A stretch of 64,000 nt of DNA from CALCLY01 sp900552775 (GTDB taxonomy: Bacteria; Bacillota; Clostridia; UMGS1883; UMGS1540), in assembly GCA_937966555.1 (NCBI GenBank), contig CALCLY010000022.1:297941-361940 (forward strand). The letters run 5' to 3'. The notes beneath the pieces are model-generated. The model did no database searches. It was not told the DNA's origin and was given only the letters and a program-made list of their open reading frames with translations. Every line of letters starts with the position of its first letter. Position 1 is the first letter of the stretch. Positions 19,475 through 28,122 of the stretch are shown here, one piece after another. A program made the position numbers and the translations under genes.

Positions 19475-20462
19475 TATTGCATATTCTGTCTATCTTTTCA
19501 AGCTCCTCATCGGAAAAATGCGTGTTTTTAGTTGCTTTGATATTGTCAAGAATCTGCGAGGGCTTTGAAGCGCCTATAAGAACCGATGTTATTATTCCGT
19601 CACGCAGAATCCACGCAAGCGCTGTTTCGGCAAGCGTTTGCCCCCTCTGCGCAGCAATTTCGGAAAGTGCTGAAATCTGATTTAATCTTTCCGGAGTTAT
19701 TGCCGATTCTTTTAAAAATCTTCCGTCCGTTGCAACACGGCTGTCTTTCGGAATACCGTTTAAATATCTGTCCGTAAGCAGCCCCTGAGCTAACGGGCTG
19801 AATGCAATTATACCTTTTCCGAGCTTATAAGCCTCTTTTTTAAGACCGTTTTCTTCTATTGTTCTGTCAAAAATCGAATACCTGTTTTGGTTTATTATGA
19901 AAGGACATTTAAGATCCGCAAGGATTTCACAGGCTGCTTTAAGTCGCTCGCCGTCATAATTTGACAAGCCGACATACAGCGCTTTTCCGCTTTCAACCGC
20001 AGAAGCCAAAGCACCCATCGTTTCTTCAAGCGGCGTTTCAGGATCGGGGCGGTGATGATAAAAAATATCAACATACTGAAGTCCCATACGTTTAAGACTC
20101 TGATCCAGACTTGCCAAAAGATACTTTCTGCTGCCCATGTTTCCGTAAGGTCCGTCCCACATTTCATAACCGGCTTTTGTGCTTATTATCATCTCATCAC
20201 GGTACATATGCATTTCTTCGCGCATAATCTTCCCGAAGTTTGTTTCCGCGCTTCCGGGTCCGGGGCCGTAATTATTTGCCAGATCAAAATGAGTTATACC
20301 GTTGTCAAACGCGGTAAAACACAGCTTTTTCATATTTTCGTACGGTGATGTATCGCCAAAATTATGCCAAAGCCCAAGCGAAAACGCCGGAAGCTTCAAT
20401 CCGCTGTTTCCGCACCTGTTATACGTCATTTCTTCATACCTGTTTTCACTTGCTTCATACAT
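19467..20462 (-). CDS. gpr: Aldo/keto reductase, L-glyceraldehyde-3-phosphate reductase (YghZ/Gpr) type
   Basis: 331 residues closely matching the YghZ/Gpr branch of aldo/keto reductases: YNRCGNSGLKLPAFSLGLWH, the motif THFDLANNYGPGPGSAE (catalytic Asp and Tyr), STKAGYEMWDGPYG (catalytic Lys), YVDIFYHHRPD, and a C-terminal NADPH-binding SVLIGASKPSQI. Family members reduce L-glyceraldehyde 3-phosphate and small aldehydes and probably detoxify sugar by-products. AAAAGGAGGG precedes ATG 20462. It is the last gene of the response-regulator/kinase/binding-protein operon, 19 nt after the lipoprotein gene. Confidence 0.85.
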   Translation of the reverse strand: MYEASENRYEEMTYNRCGNSGLKLPAFSLGLWHNFGDTSPYENMKKLCFTAFDNGITHFDLANNYGPGPGSAETNFGKIMREEMHMYRDEMIISTKAGYEMWDGPYGNMGSRKYLLASLDQSLKRMGLQYVDIFYHHRPDPETPLEETMGALASAVESGKALYVGLSNYDGERLKAACEILADLKCPFIINQNRYSIFDRTIEENGLKKEAYKLGKGIIAFSPLAQGLLTDRYLNGIPKDSRVATDGRFLKESAITPERLNQISALSEIAAQRGQTLAETALAWILRDGIITSVLIGASKPSQILDNIKATKNTHFSDEELEKIDRICNIK

Positions 20463-20481
20463 GTTTTTACCCTCCTTTTAA

Positions 20482-21450
20482 TTAATGTTTATCAAACTCA
20501 AACACAAGTTTTTGAATGTCAGCATCAAATAAATTCTCCTTATTTACCGCAACAGATTCCGTATAAAACTCCCTGCCGAAAACTGTCTCTCCGGATATCA
20601 CCTTCGCCGCATTTTTAACACCGAGATACCCTATGGCAAAAGGATTTTGCACTATAAGCGTATCGATTTCGCCTGTTTCCAGCATACCTATACAAACCGA
20701 ATTCCTATCAAATCCCACAGCGTATACTTTGTCAGACAAATCAAGCTGTTTTATTGTATATCCGATTCCGAGCGTCATCCACTCATTGAATCCAACCAAA
20801 ACATTTATTTCCGGATGTTCATTTAAAAGAGCACTCACTGCCTCGGAAACACTTTCCGTATTGCTGCTTACATTGACAGACACAGCAATATTTGCATTTT
20901 CCGTGTCTTTTAAATAATCTCTGAAGCCTTTTTCGCGCTGCATTCCATTTTCCGTGCTTTTATAATAATTTACAATCCCGATATTTATCTGTCTGCCGTC
21001 GCCGAAACCGTTTATTGCCGCTTCTGCCGCCTTACGCCCGGCTTCAACGTTATCTGTTCCTATAAACATACTCACGCCGTCGGAATCTATATCGCTGTCT
21101 ATTGTAATTACGCGTGTTCCCGCCTGCATTGCGCGTTCTGCCGCCTCTGCATTTTTTTCATAGTCTATTGCCGACAAAACTATTGCATCGGCTCCGTCAC
21201 GCACCGCATTATCTATAAGTCTGTTTTGCGCCTCGTAATCTTCTTCGCTTCCCGGTCCCCAAAATGTAACATTGACATTATATTCCGTTGCCGCGGCATC
21301 CACACCGCTTTTTACACTGTGCCAAAAATCCGAGTCAAGCGCTTTTACGATAACAGCAACCTTTTTTTCTACATTATTTCCTCCCGAACAAGACGAAATA
21401 AGTAAAAGCGGAAGACATAAAAGAGCAGATAAAATCTTTTTAATTTTCAT
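20482..21450 (-). CDS. Sugar-binding lipoprotein of the ribose/galactose (type 1 periplasmic-binding) class
   Basis: 322 residues. A lipobox LLLISSCSGG puts the lipidated Cys near residue 21. The mature part has a type-1 periplasmic-binding fold: KVAVIVKALDSDFWHSVKSG, DAIVLSAIDYEKNAEA, GTRVITIDSDIDSDG, VSMFIGTDNVEAG, VYAVGFDRNSVCIGMLETG. The gene overlaps the sensor kinase by 11 nt and no permease or ATPase is in the operon. It probably acts as the sugar receptor for the kinase rather than (or as well as) a transport component, as known for similar three-component sensors. Confidence 0.85.
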   Translation of the reverse strand: MKIKKILSALLCLPLLLISSCSGGNNVEKKVAVIVKALDSDFWHSVKSGVDAAATEYNVNVTFWGPGSEEDYEAQNRLIDNAVRDGADAIVLSAIDYEKNAEAAERAMQAGTRVITIDSDIDSDGVSMFIGTDNVEAGRKAAEAAINGFGDGRQINIGIVNYYKSTENGMQREKGFRDYLKDTENANIAVSVNVSSNTESVSEAVSALLNEHPEINVLVGFNEWMTLGIGYTIKQLDLSDKVYAVGFDRNSVCIGMLETGEIDTLIVQNPFAIGYLGVKNAAKVISGETVFGREFYTESVAVNKENLFDADIQKLVFEFDKH

Positions 21451-23179
21451 TTTGCTCCTCCTTTGCTATTTTCGGAATTCTTGCCGTCATAACGGTTCCG
21501 ACGTCAAGTTCGCTTTTTACCGTAAGTCCGTACTTTTCACCGAAATAGATTTTCAGTCGGTCATTTACGTTTTTCACCCCGATTCCGCTTGAATCGCTGC
21601 GTTCCTTGCACAGAATCTTTCGGCACTGTTCTTCACTCATTCCTACGCCGTTATCTTCAACAATCATGAGAATATCGTTTTGATCATCCTCCGCTTCCTT
21701 TACGGTGATCTTTATTTCACCCTCATCAACCAAGCGATCTATTCCGTGATATATTGCATTTTCAACAAGAGGCTGGAGCGTTATCTTATTGCAAAGAAAT
21801 GTCTCCAATTTTTCATCAACTTCAAAACTGTAAGAAAACTGTTCTCTGTAACGGAAACTTTGAATTACAAGATAGTTTTTCACATGGTTTATCTCATCTT
21901 TTATTGTTATAAGTTCATGTCCGCGGCTTATGCTTATTCTGAAAAGCTTTGCCAGAGCGCCTACCATTTTTGAAGCATTATCCGTCTCCCCGCGCTCGCA
22001 CATCCACTGAATTGAGTCAAGCGTATTGTAAAGAAAATGCGGATTTATCTGAGCCTGCAAAGCTTTAAGCTCTGTTTTGCGAAGTTCTGTTTCCTCCCGG
22101 CGCACCTTTTCCATAAGTTCTTTTATCCTGACTGACATATGACCGAAAGAATCCGACAAAATCTTAATCTCACTTACTTTTTCATCTTTTTCGTTAAAAC
22201 TGAAATTATCCGTATCTTTCTCAAAATGTTTCATGGCATCTATGAGCTCCTTTACGGGTCTGTTAACAATTTTTGAATAAACCGCAAGAACTACCAGACA
22301 AATAATCACACAGCATACAAAAGACACAAGGATACTGAGCGCTATCTGTCTCTCCCCCTCTGCTGCAATCTCTCCCGTAAAACTGAGTCCGACAATACGC
22401 CATTGCCTTCCGCTGAGGGTTTTTATACTGTAAACTACATTTTCTTCGCTTGTCAAGCCGTCCGGGAGCTGTTTTATATATTCTGTTTTTTCACTCTTAA
22501 GTCCGGAAAACAAAAGCTGCTGCTGCGGATGATATACAATATTTCCGTTTTTGTCCTCAATGAAACAATATCCCTGTCTCCCGACTCCGACATTGTCTAT
22601 ATAAGCGGCGATTTCGGAAAATTTGAAGTCAACTGCTATATATGCGCCGTCCAAAACATTTTTCCTCATTCTAAGAGCAGTCGTTATAACCCACGGATAA
22701 CTGTCTTTAAAAAGGGTCTGAACATGCGGCTCGGAAAACACAATCTCATCTCCGGAGTCAAAAAGTTCTTTGTCAAAAGACAAATCTTTATATATATGTT
22801 TTTTAAGCTCTACGGCATTTCCGATGGAGCTTAATATTTCTCCGTTTTCTCCGTAAATAGTCACGGCATAAATATCATTTTGCACATAAGTAAGCGTCGA
22901 CAGACGGCTTTTGAGTTCATCATCGTTTTCCGTGTTTTCAACCACATCGCGGATAAGCATAAGTTTGCTTTTCATAGAATCAAAAAAATTATTTACGGCA
23001 AGCTCTGTCTGTCCCACAATCTGTTCCGAATTTACACGTACGTCACGCATAAGCGCATTGCTGTACAAAGATACAAAAACCGCAACGCACAGTGTAACCG
23101 CCGTAATCATGGCGATTGCTATTGAAAGCACAGATATTGCTGATAAGCTCACCGCTTTACGGTGTATCTTTTTTTTCAT
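21440..23179 (-). CDS. YesM/LytS-type sensor histidine kinase
   Basis: 579 residues. Transmembrane helix 1 (about 12-36), an extracellular double-Cache-like sensor (about 40-275), transmembrane helix 2 (about 285-310, ALSILVSFVCCVIICLVVL) and a HAMP segment come first. The phosphoacceptor block QAQINPHFLYNTLDSIQWM follows, then the ATPase boxes VENAIYHGID and VEDNGVGMS. It is encoded 3 nt after the response regulator and has no clear ribosome-binding site of its own, so translation is likely coupled. It should respond to sugar, possibly through the lipoprotein encoded next. Confidence 0.9.
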   Translation of the reverse strand: MKKKIHRKAVSLSAISVLSIAIAMITAVTLCVAVFVSLYSNALMRDVRVNSEQIVGQTELAVNNFFDSMKSKLMLIRDVVENTENDDELKSRLSTLTYVQNDIYAVTIYGENGEILSSIGNAVELKKHIYKDLSFDKELFDSGDEIVFSEPHVQTLFKDSYPWVITTALRMRKNVLDGAYIAVDFKFSEIAAYIDNVGVGRQGYCFIEDKNGNIVYHPQQQLLFSGLKSEKTEYIKQLPDGLTSEENVVYSIKTLSGRQWRIVGLSFTGEIAAEGERQIALSILVSFVCCVIICLVVLAVYSKIVNRPVKELIDAMKHFEKDTDNFSFNEKDEKVSEIKILSDSFGHMSVRIKELMEKVRREETELRKTELKALQAQINPHFLYNTLDSIQWMCERGETDNASKMVGALAKLFRISISRGHELITIKDEINHVKNYLVIQSFRYREQFSYSFEVDEKLETFLCNKITLQPLVENAIYHGIDRLVDEGEIKITVKEAEDDQNDILMIVEDNGVGMSEEQCRKILCKERSDSSGIGVKNVNDRLKIYFGEKYGLTVKSELDVGTVMTARIPKIAKEEQNEN

Positions 23180-23182
23180 GTT

Positions 23183-24778
23183 TTAATTATCACTCCTGTT
23201 TGTATTCCGAACCTTATTCGGCGATTCACCGTAAAACTTTTTAAAACAATAGCTGAAATAATGCTGATCGCTGTAACCGCACTTTTCCGAAATCTCAAGA
23301 ATTTTCATATTGGAACATACAAGCATATCATGAGCCGCATTCATTCTGCGTTCCGTAAGCAGTGTAATAAAATTTTTCTTTTTGGTCTTTTTTATTAATG
23401 CGCTCAAATAATTCGGGCTTACGGCAAGTTCATTGCTTACTCCCGTCAGCGAAAGTTCTTCGTCAGAAAATCTTTCGTCTATTATCTGCACAACTTTGTC
23501 GCAAAGAACTTCACTGTCTCTCTTCTGCATATTTGAAATCATGGTTTTTGCACTGTCGCAAAAATCAATTAACTCATTTTTCATACCCGATTCGCTGCTG
23601 TGAGATGTAATACGCGCAAAAATCGGATTGGAGGACAAAAGTTTTAATATTTCGGACTTATCATCCGTAACGTTGCTGACAACTCTGTATATCGTAGCAA
23701 TAATCTGCGCCACCAGCAAGTCCGCATTTTCTGGTGTGCTCTTAGCAAAAAGATCTTCAATAAAACTGCGAAGCTCATCTCTGTTGCCGACTTTTAAAAG
23801 CTGCTCAAGCTTTAAAACGGTTTTTTCCACCTTGTCAATTTCCAGTTCGTCATTATGTTCCTGGTCATTTATAAATCTTACTTCTCCTGCGCCGTCTGCC
23901 GTATAGCGTCTTGCGGTTACCGCCTGAAAATATGCTCCGGCACAATCTTTCAAAGCCGTAAAATCACGGCTTACGCCTATAGTGCAGCTCTGATGCAGCA
24001 TTCTCTTTGCTGTCTGAACAAGCTCTCTCAGCGGAAGCTCCATTATATTTGATATTTCATCTTCTTTTTCCGTCACGCACAGTGTAACCACTCGGCCGTA
24101 TACAACAAAACTCACCGAATACATATAATGCGCCAGCACTGTATCGACAAAATCCGTATGCTTTTCCTCTGTGCATTGATTCCCCTCATTATCGGCATAT
24201 TTTGAAACAAGTACGCAAAAGCGCGCAGTTTTTCCGTCTTCAACTATTCCCAATTCCCGTGCTTTTGTATAAAGTTCCTCTTCATTCGGCAAACGCTCAC
24301 TGCTGCCAAGCATAAGCGGAAGTAAAAAACGTTCCAGAGACAGACTGTGCAGCTTGTTTTTGATGTCTTCGTCCGGTGCGGAAATAACACTTCCGAGCTT
24401 TTCATCCATGCGACGGCGTATTTCAAAAAGCTCCTCGCTCATTTCATCTGAAGAAATAGGTTTTAAAAGATAACTTATAATGTTACAGTCAATAGCTGCT
24501 TTTGCATACTCAAATCTATCATATCCGCTTAATATAACCATCTGAGTGGCAGGGCGAATCTGCCGCACTTTTACGGCAAGTTCAAGCCCCGACATTATAG
24601 GCATCATTATGTCGGTAAGAATAAGGTCGGGTTCAAGTGTTTCAACAAGATCAAGCGCTTCTATTCCGTTTTCCGCTTCTCCAACAACTTCAAAGCCCGC
24701 ATTTTCCCACTTAACTCTTTCTACAATTGCTCTTCGCTGTTCAAATTCATCTTCGACCACCAAAACGGTATACTTCAT
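23183..24778 (-). CDS. YesN-type response regulator with AraC output domain
   Basis: 531 residues from ATG 24778 (TTTTGGAGGAAGATGC upstream; the upstream extension has no site). The receiver domain (1-120) has VVEDEFEQ, the phospho-Asp in DLILTDIMMPIMSG and Lys in SYLLKPIS. A central helical region follows. The last 100 residues are an AraC helix-turn-helix pair (VSPNYLSALIKKTKKKNFITLL; CGYSDQHYFSYCFKKFYGESP). It is the first gene of a four-gene operon with a strong promoter and probably activates sugar-uptake genes, the mgl operon upstream being the natural candidate. Confidence 0.9.
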   Translation of the reverse strand: MKYTVLVVEDEFEQRRAIVERVKWENAGFEVVGEAENGIEALDLVETLEPDLILTDIMMPIMSGLELAVKVRQIRPATQMVILSGYDRFEYAKAAIDCNIISYLLKPISSDEMSEELFEIRRRMDEKLGSVISAPDEDIKNKLHSLSLERFLLPLMLGSSERLPNEEELYTKARELGIVEDGKTARFCVLVSKYADNEGNQCTEEKHTDFVDTVLAHYMYSVSFVVYGRVVTLCVTEKEDEISNIMELPLRELVQTAKRMLHQSCTIGVSRDFTALKDCAGAYFQAVTARRYTADGAGEVRFINDQEHNDELEIDKVEKTVLKLEQLLKVGNRDELRSFIEDLFAKSTPENADLLVAQIIATIYRVVSNVTDDKSEILKLLSSNPIFARITSHSSESGMKNELIDFCDSAKTMISNMQKRDSEVLCDKVVQIIDERFSDEELSLTGVSNELAVSPNYLSALIKKTKKKNFITLLTERRMNAAHDMLVCSNMKILEISEKCGYSDQHYFSYCFKKFYGESPNKVRNTNRSDN

Positions 24779-24822
24779 TGCATCTTCCTCCAAAATATAA
24801 GTTTCTGCAATACCATACCAAA

Positions 24823-24851
24823 AGTATACCATTAAATTTAAATAAAATCAA
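24823..24851 (-). promoter_or_regulatory. Sigma-A promoter of the sensor operon
   Basis: Minus strand: TTGATT (24851-24846), 17-nt spacer, TATACT (24828-24823), giving a leader of about 40 nt before ATG 24778. It separates this operon from the mgl genes. Confidence 0.7.
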
Positions 24852-24869
24852 TACAAATCCCGTAAGATT

Positions 24870-25235
24870 TCATACCTTTTCCCAGCCGGCATAAAGCGTC
24901 ATGCTGTCTGTCACTGTATCCTCAGACATATTCCATTCTTCGGTGCAGGCACGGTCTTTATACCAGCCTTTGAACTTCCACCCTTCCTTTACCGGCGGAT
25001 CAACGTTTATATAATTCGAATGCATAACCTTAACACTCTCAACATGCGAACCGCCGTCCGTATCGAATTTCACTGTAAATCCGCTGTGACTTACCACAAA
25101 TATAAGCGCCGCAACAAGCAATATCACAAGCGTTGCCACCATAATATTGGCGCTTTTCACGGACATGTTCACCTTTGCATACAGTCCGCCTTTGCGGCGT
25201 TCTGTTTTTTCCGTATCAGCTTTTATATTCTCCAT
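24870..25235 (-). CDS. Small single-pass membrane protein with InlB/Flg_new repeat
   Basis: 121 residues from ATG 25235 (GGGGG 5 nt upstream; a GTG at 25265 has no ribosome-binding site). A charged cytoplasmic N-terminus of about 35 residues leads to one membrane helix (ANIMVATLVILLVAALIFVV). An extracellular Listeria-Bacteroides (Flg_new) repeat follows: VKFDTDGGSHVESVKV...EGWKFKGWYKDRACTEEW...TLYAGW. Such beta-grasp repeats occur in surface proteins and bind partners or carbohydrate. It sits downstream of mglC after a weak hairpin. The role is unknown; an accessory to the sugar sensor or transporter is possible. Confidence 0.7.
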   Translation of the reverse strand: MENIKADTEKTERRKGGLYAKVNMSVKSANIMVATLVILLVAALIFVVSHSGFTVKFDTDGGSHVESVKVMHSNYINVDPPVKEGWKFKGWYKDRACTEEWNMSEDTVTDSMTLYAGWEKV

Positions 25236-25294
25236 AATAACCCCCGTTCCGATGTCCGCGTTCACTCATAAGTAATTTAGCTCCCTATCCGAAA

Positions 25295-25330
25295 ACAGAG
25301 CTGCAGTAATTTTTTCTACCGCAGCTCTGT
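25295..25330 (-). terminator. Hairpin after mglC
   Basis: Ten-base-pair perfect arms (ACAGAGCTGC / GCAGCTCTGT) with a 16-nt loop. On the minus strand it is followed by a short T stretch (TTTTC). It is a moderate terminator that would let some transcripts continue into the InlB-repeat gene. Confidence 0.6.
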
Positions 25331-25342
25331 CATTTAATTATT

Positions 25343-26428
25343 TTATTTACGAGCCAGGTATTTTCTCATATCAATAGCACATGCAACAAGGATTATAAGA
25401 CCTTTTATAACATAAAGCATGTTTGCGTCGACAGAGAGGAAGTTAAGTCCGACAAATATTATCTGGAGCAGGAAAACTCCCACTACAATGCCGCTTATTT
25501 TACCTGTACCTCCGACAAACGATACACCGCCTATAACGCATGCCGCGATAGCGTCCGATTCATAGTTTAAACCTGTGTTTGCCGAACAGGAAGCAATACG
25601 CGCACCTTCTATAAAACCTGTTATACCGTACATAACGCCTGCCAGAACAAATACCATGATTATTGTCCAGAAAACATTAACACCCGAAACATTCGCAGCT
25701 TCTTCGTTTGAACCTACCGCAAACATATTTTTACCAAACTTTGTTTTATTCCATATTACCCACATTATGCCTGTCAGGATAATTGAATACAAAACATATT
25801 TCGGAACAGCTACATCGCCTATTTTAAACAGTGTTCCGCGCACAAAATCCGTATAAACCGGGTCGAGACCGGAAAGCGTCTGTCCGTTATTGCCGCCAAG
25901 CATAAGATACATAAGCACAAGTCCGAAAACAATAAGCTGTGTCGAAAGCGTTACTATAAACGGATGCAGTTTAAACTTTGCTACAAAAAAGCCGTTTACA
26001 AATCCGATAACCGCACCTACCGCAATAACCAGAAGCAGTACTGCCCAAAGAGGCATAACTCCTATGTTCGGAAATATTTTATTTGCATACTCCGTCATCT
26101 GCAATAGCGATGCGGCAATACAAGCTGTAAGTCCCACGCACCGTCCGGCGGAAATATCTGTTCCTGTGAGTACTATGGCACCCGCTATTCCCAATGCAAT
26201 AGGAAGCTTTGCTGCTGTAAGAGAGATAATATTAACCACCGACGAAACCGTAAGGAATGCCGGAACCCGTATTGCTATATAAATTACCGCAATAAGTATA
26301 ATTATATACATTGCATTGTTAAAGAGCAAATCCGTTATTGCTCTGCGCTTGTCGTCTCCGGATTTTTGTTTGAAATCATCAATCCATGATGACAAACGTC
26401 CTTTTCTTTTTGTTGTTGCGTCTGACAT
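25343..26428 (-). CDS. mglC: Galactose/methyl-galactoside ABC transporter permease
   Basis: 361 residues, polytopic (about 8-10 helices), BPD_transp_2 family. Recognisable stretches are KLPIALGIAGAIVLTGTDISAGR, FVNGFFVAKFKLHPFIVTL, FAVGSNEEAANVSGVNV and ACVIGGVSFVGGTGKISG, the last two being hallmarks of the ribose/galactose permease group. AAGGAGGAAACAAA precedes ATG 26428. Together with mglA and mglB it makes a complete high-affinity hexose importer. The mglA-mglC gap (111 bp) holds only a loose GAAAGC/GCTTTC inverted repeat. Confidence 0.9.
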   Translation of the reverse strand: MSDATTKRKGRLSSWIDDFKQKSGDDKRRAITDLLFNNAMYIIILIAVIYIAIRVPAFLTVSSVVNIISLTAAKLPIALGIAGAIVLTGTDISAGRCVGLTACIAASLLQMTEYANKIFPNIGVMPLWAVLLLVIAVGAVIGFVNGFFVAKFKLHPFIVTLSTQLIVFGLVLMYLMLGGNNGQTLSGLDPVYTDFVRGTLFKIGDVAVPKYVLYSIILTGIMWVIWNKTKFGKNMFAVGSNEEAANVSGVNVFWTIIMVFVLAGVMYGITGFIEGARIASCSANTGLNYESDAIAACVIGGVSFVGGTGKISGIVVGVFLLQIIFVGLNFLSVDANMLYVIKGLIILVACAIDMRKYLARK

Positions 26429-26539
26429 TTTGTTTCCTCCTTAGCCGAAAGCAGACAATAAAAAATCTGATTACAAACGATTGATTTCCGCTTTCGCTTT
26501 GTTAAAATACTCGGTATTAGACTAAACCTCTAACTGTTC

Positions 26540-28063
26540 TTATACGTATTTTGCCGCAAGGCTCATTATTTCTTCCTGTGTAGCAGTTGAAGCATCAACT
26601 TCGCCGGCAAGTTTTCCGCCCGACATAACAAGAATTCTGTCGCACACACCGAGAAGTTCCGGCATTTCCGATGACACCATTATAACCGTTTTTCCTTTTT
26701 CGGCAAGATCTATAATAAGCTGATATATCTCATATTTTGCGCCAACATCTATACCTCTTGTCGGTTCGTCAAGCAAAAGCACAGTAGGCTCTGTAAGAAG
26801 CCATCTTCCCAAAATCACCTTCTGTTGATTTCCGCCCGAGAGAGAACGGATTTTTGTTTCCTGACTCGGCGTTTTAACTCTCATGGATATTATACACCAC
26901 TCGGTGTTCTTCTTCAGCTTTGCCTTACTCAGAAACGGTCCTGTTTTACATTTATCAAGACTTGCTATTGTCGCGTTTTCGCGAATATTCAGTATTGAAA
27001 AAATGCCCGTTGCACGTCTTTCTTCGGTAAGAAGCGCAAAACCGTTTTTGATTGATTCGCCGGCATTTCTGTTTTTTATCGCTTTGCCGTCTATTTTAAT
27101 AGTTCCTGACTTTCTTGTTGCAACACCGAATATGTTTTCCAAAAGTTCCGTTCTGCCGGAACCGTCAAGCCCCGCAACGCCGAGTATCTCGCCGCGGCGT
27201 GCTTTAAACGAAACATCGCGAAGCTTGGAATACTCTGCACTCAGTCCTTCGACCTCCAAAAGTACACCTTCCGGCTTGTTTGTTTTTGGAGGATAAACCT
27301 GAGTAAGCTCTCTGCCAACCATAAGCTTTATAATTTCATTCATAGTAAGGTCTTTGGCTTCCCGAGTTGCAATCCATTTTCCGTCGCGCATTATTGTAAC
27401 TTCATCGGATATACGTAAAATCTCCGCCATTTTATGCGATATATAAATTATTGCACAGCCTCTGTCCCGAAGCATATTTATTATTTTGAAAAGGTGTTCA
27501 ACCTCTTCCTCCGTAAGCGATGACGTAGGTTCGTCAAACACAATAACTTTCGAATTATACGAAACCGCTTTAGCTATTTCCACCATCTGTCTTTGAGATA
27601 CCGGCATTGTACTCATCACGGTTTTCGGATCTATATCAAGCTCAAGCTTTTTGAAAATCTCACGCGTTTCGTTATACATCTTTTTCTCGCTTGTAATGGG
27701 TATACCTTTGGCTACGGTAGGAAATCTTCCGAGCCACATATTGTCCATAACATTGCGTTTCAAAGCCTGATTAAGTTCCTGATGCACCATTGCAACGCCG
27801 TTTTCCAAAGCTTCTTTTGAATTTTTAAAATCAACCTCGTTGCCGTCCAAATAAATCTTTCCGCTGTCTTTATTATATACACCGAACAGACATTTCATAA
27901 GTGTGGATTTTCCGGCTCCGTTTTCCCCCATAAGCGCATGAACCGTGCCGGCTTTTACGCTGAGATTTACCTTGTCCAGCGCCTTTACGCCGGGGAAAGC
28001 TTTTTCAATGTTCTCCATTTTCAGAAGAACGGGTTTTTCTTTAAGATTTGTATTATTTGCCAT
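26540..28063 (-). CDS. mglA: Galactose ABC transporter, double ATPase
   Basis: 507 residues with two nucleotide-binding domains. The first has Walker A GENGAGKSTL, the degenerate signature MPVSQRQMVEIAKA and Walker B VIVFDEPTSSL. The second has the atypical P-loop GLDGSGRTEL, signature LSGGNQQKVILGRWL and Walker B VLLLDEPTRGID. This asymmetric tandem form is typical of MglA/RbsA. It energises uptake through MglC. The gene follows mglB after a 59-bp gap that holds a strong palindrome. Confidence 0.93.
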   Translation of the reverse strand: MANNTNLKEKPVLLKMENIEKAFPGVKALDKVNLSVKAGTVHALMGENGAGKSTLMKCLFGVYNKDSGKIYLDGNEVDFKNSKEALENGVAMVHQELNQALKRNVMDNMWLGRFPTVAKGIPITSEKKMYNETREIFKKLELDIDPKTVMSTMPVSQRQMVEIAKAVSYNSKVIVFDEPTSSLTEEEVEHLFKIINMLRDRGCAIIYISHKMAEILRISDEVTIMRDGKWIATREAKDLTMNEIIKLMVGRELTQVYPPKTNKPEGVLLEVEGLSAEYSKLRDVSFKARRGEILGVAGLDGSGRTELLENIFGVATRKSGTIKIDGKAIKNRNAGESIKNGFALLTEERRATGIFSILNIRENATIASLDKCKTGPFLSKAKLKKNTEWCIISMRVKTPSQETKIRSLSGGNQQKVILGRWLLTEPTVLLLDEPTRGIDVGAKYEIYQLIIDLAEKGKTVIMVSSEMPELLGVCDRILVMSGGKLAGEVDASTATQEEIMSLAAKYV

Positions 28064-28085
28064 AAGCCCATACCCCGTTTCTTTG

Positions 28086-28111
28086 CGGAGGCGCTGAATT
28101 CAGCGCCTCCG
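28086..28111. repeat. Perfect 26-nt palindrome between mglB and mglA
   Basis: Arms CGGAGGCGCTGAA / TTCAGCGCCTCCG are exactly complementary and no T run follows, so it is unlikely to be an efficient terminator. In binding-protein operons such hairpins protect the upstream mRNA and give more binding protein than ATPase; that role is inferred here. Confidence 0.75.
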
Positions 28112-28122
28112 TATAATTAAAA

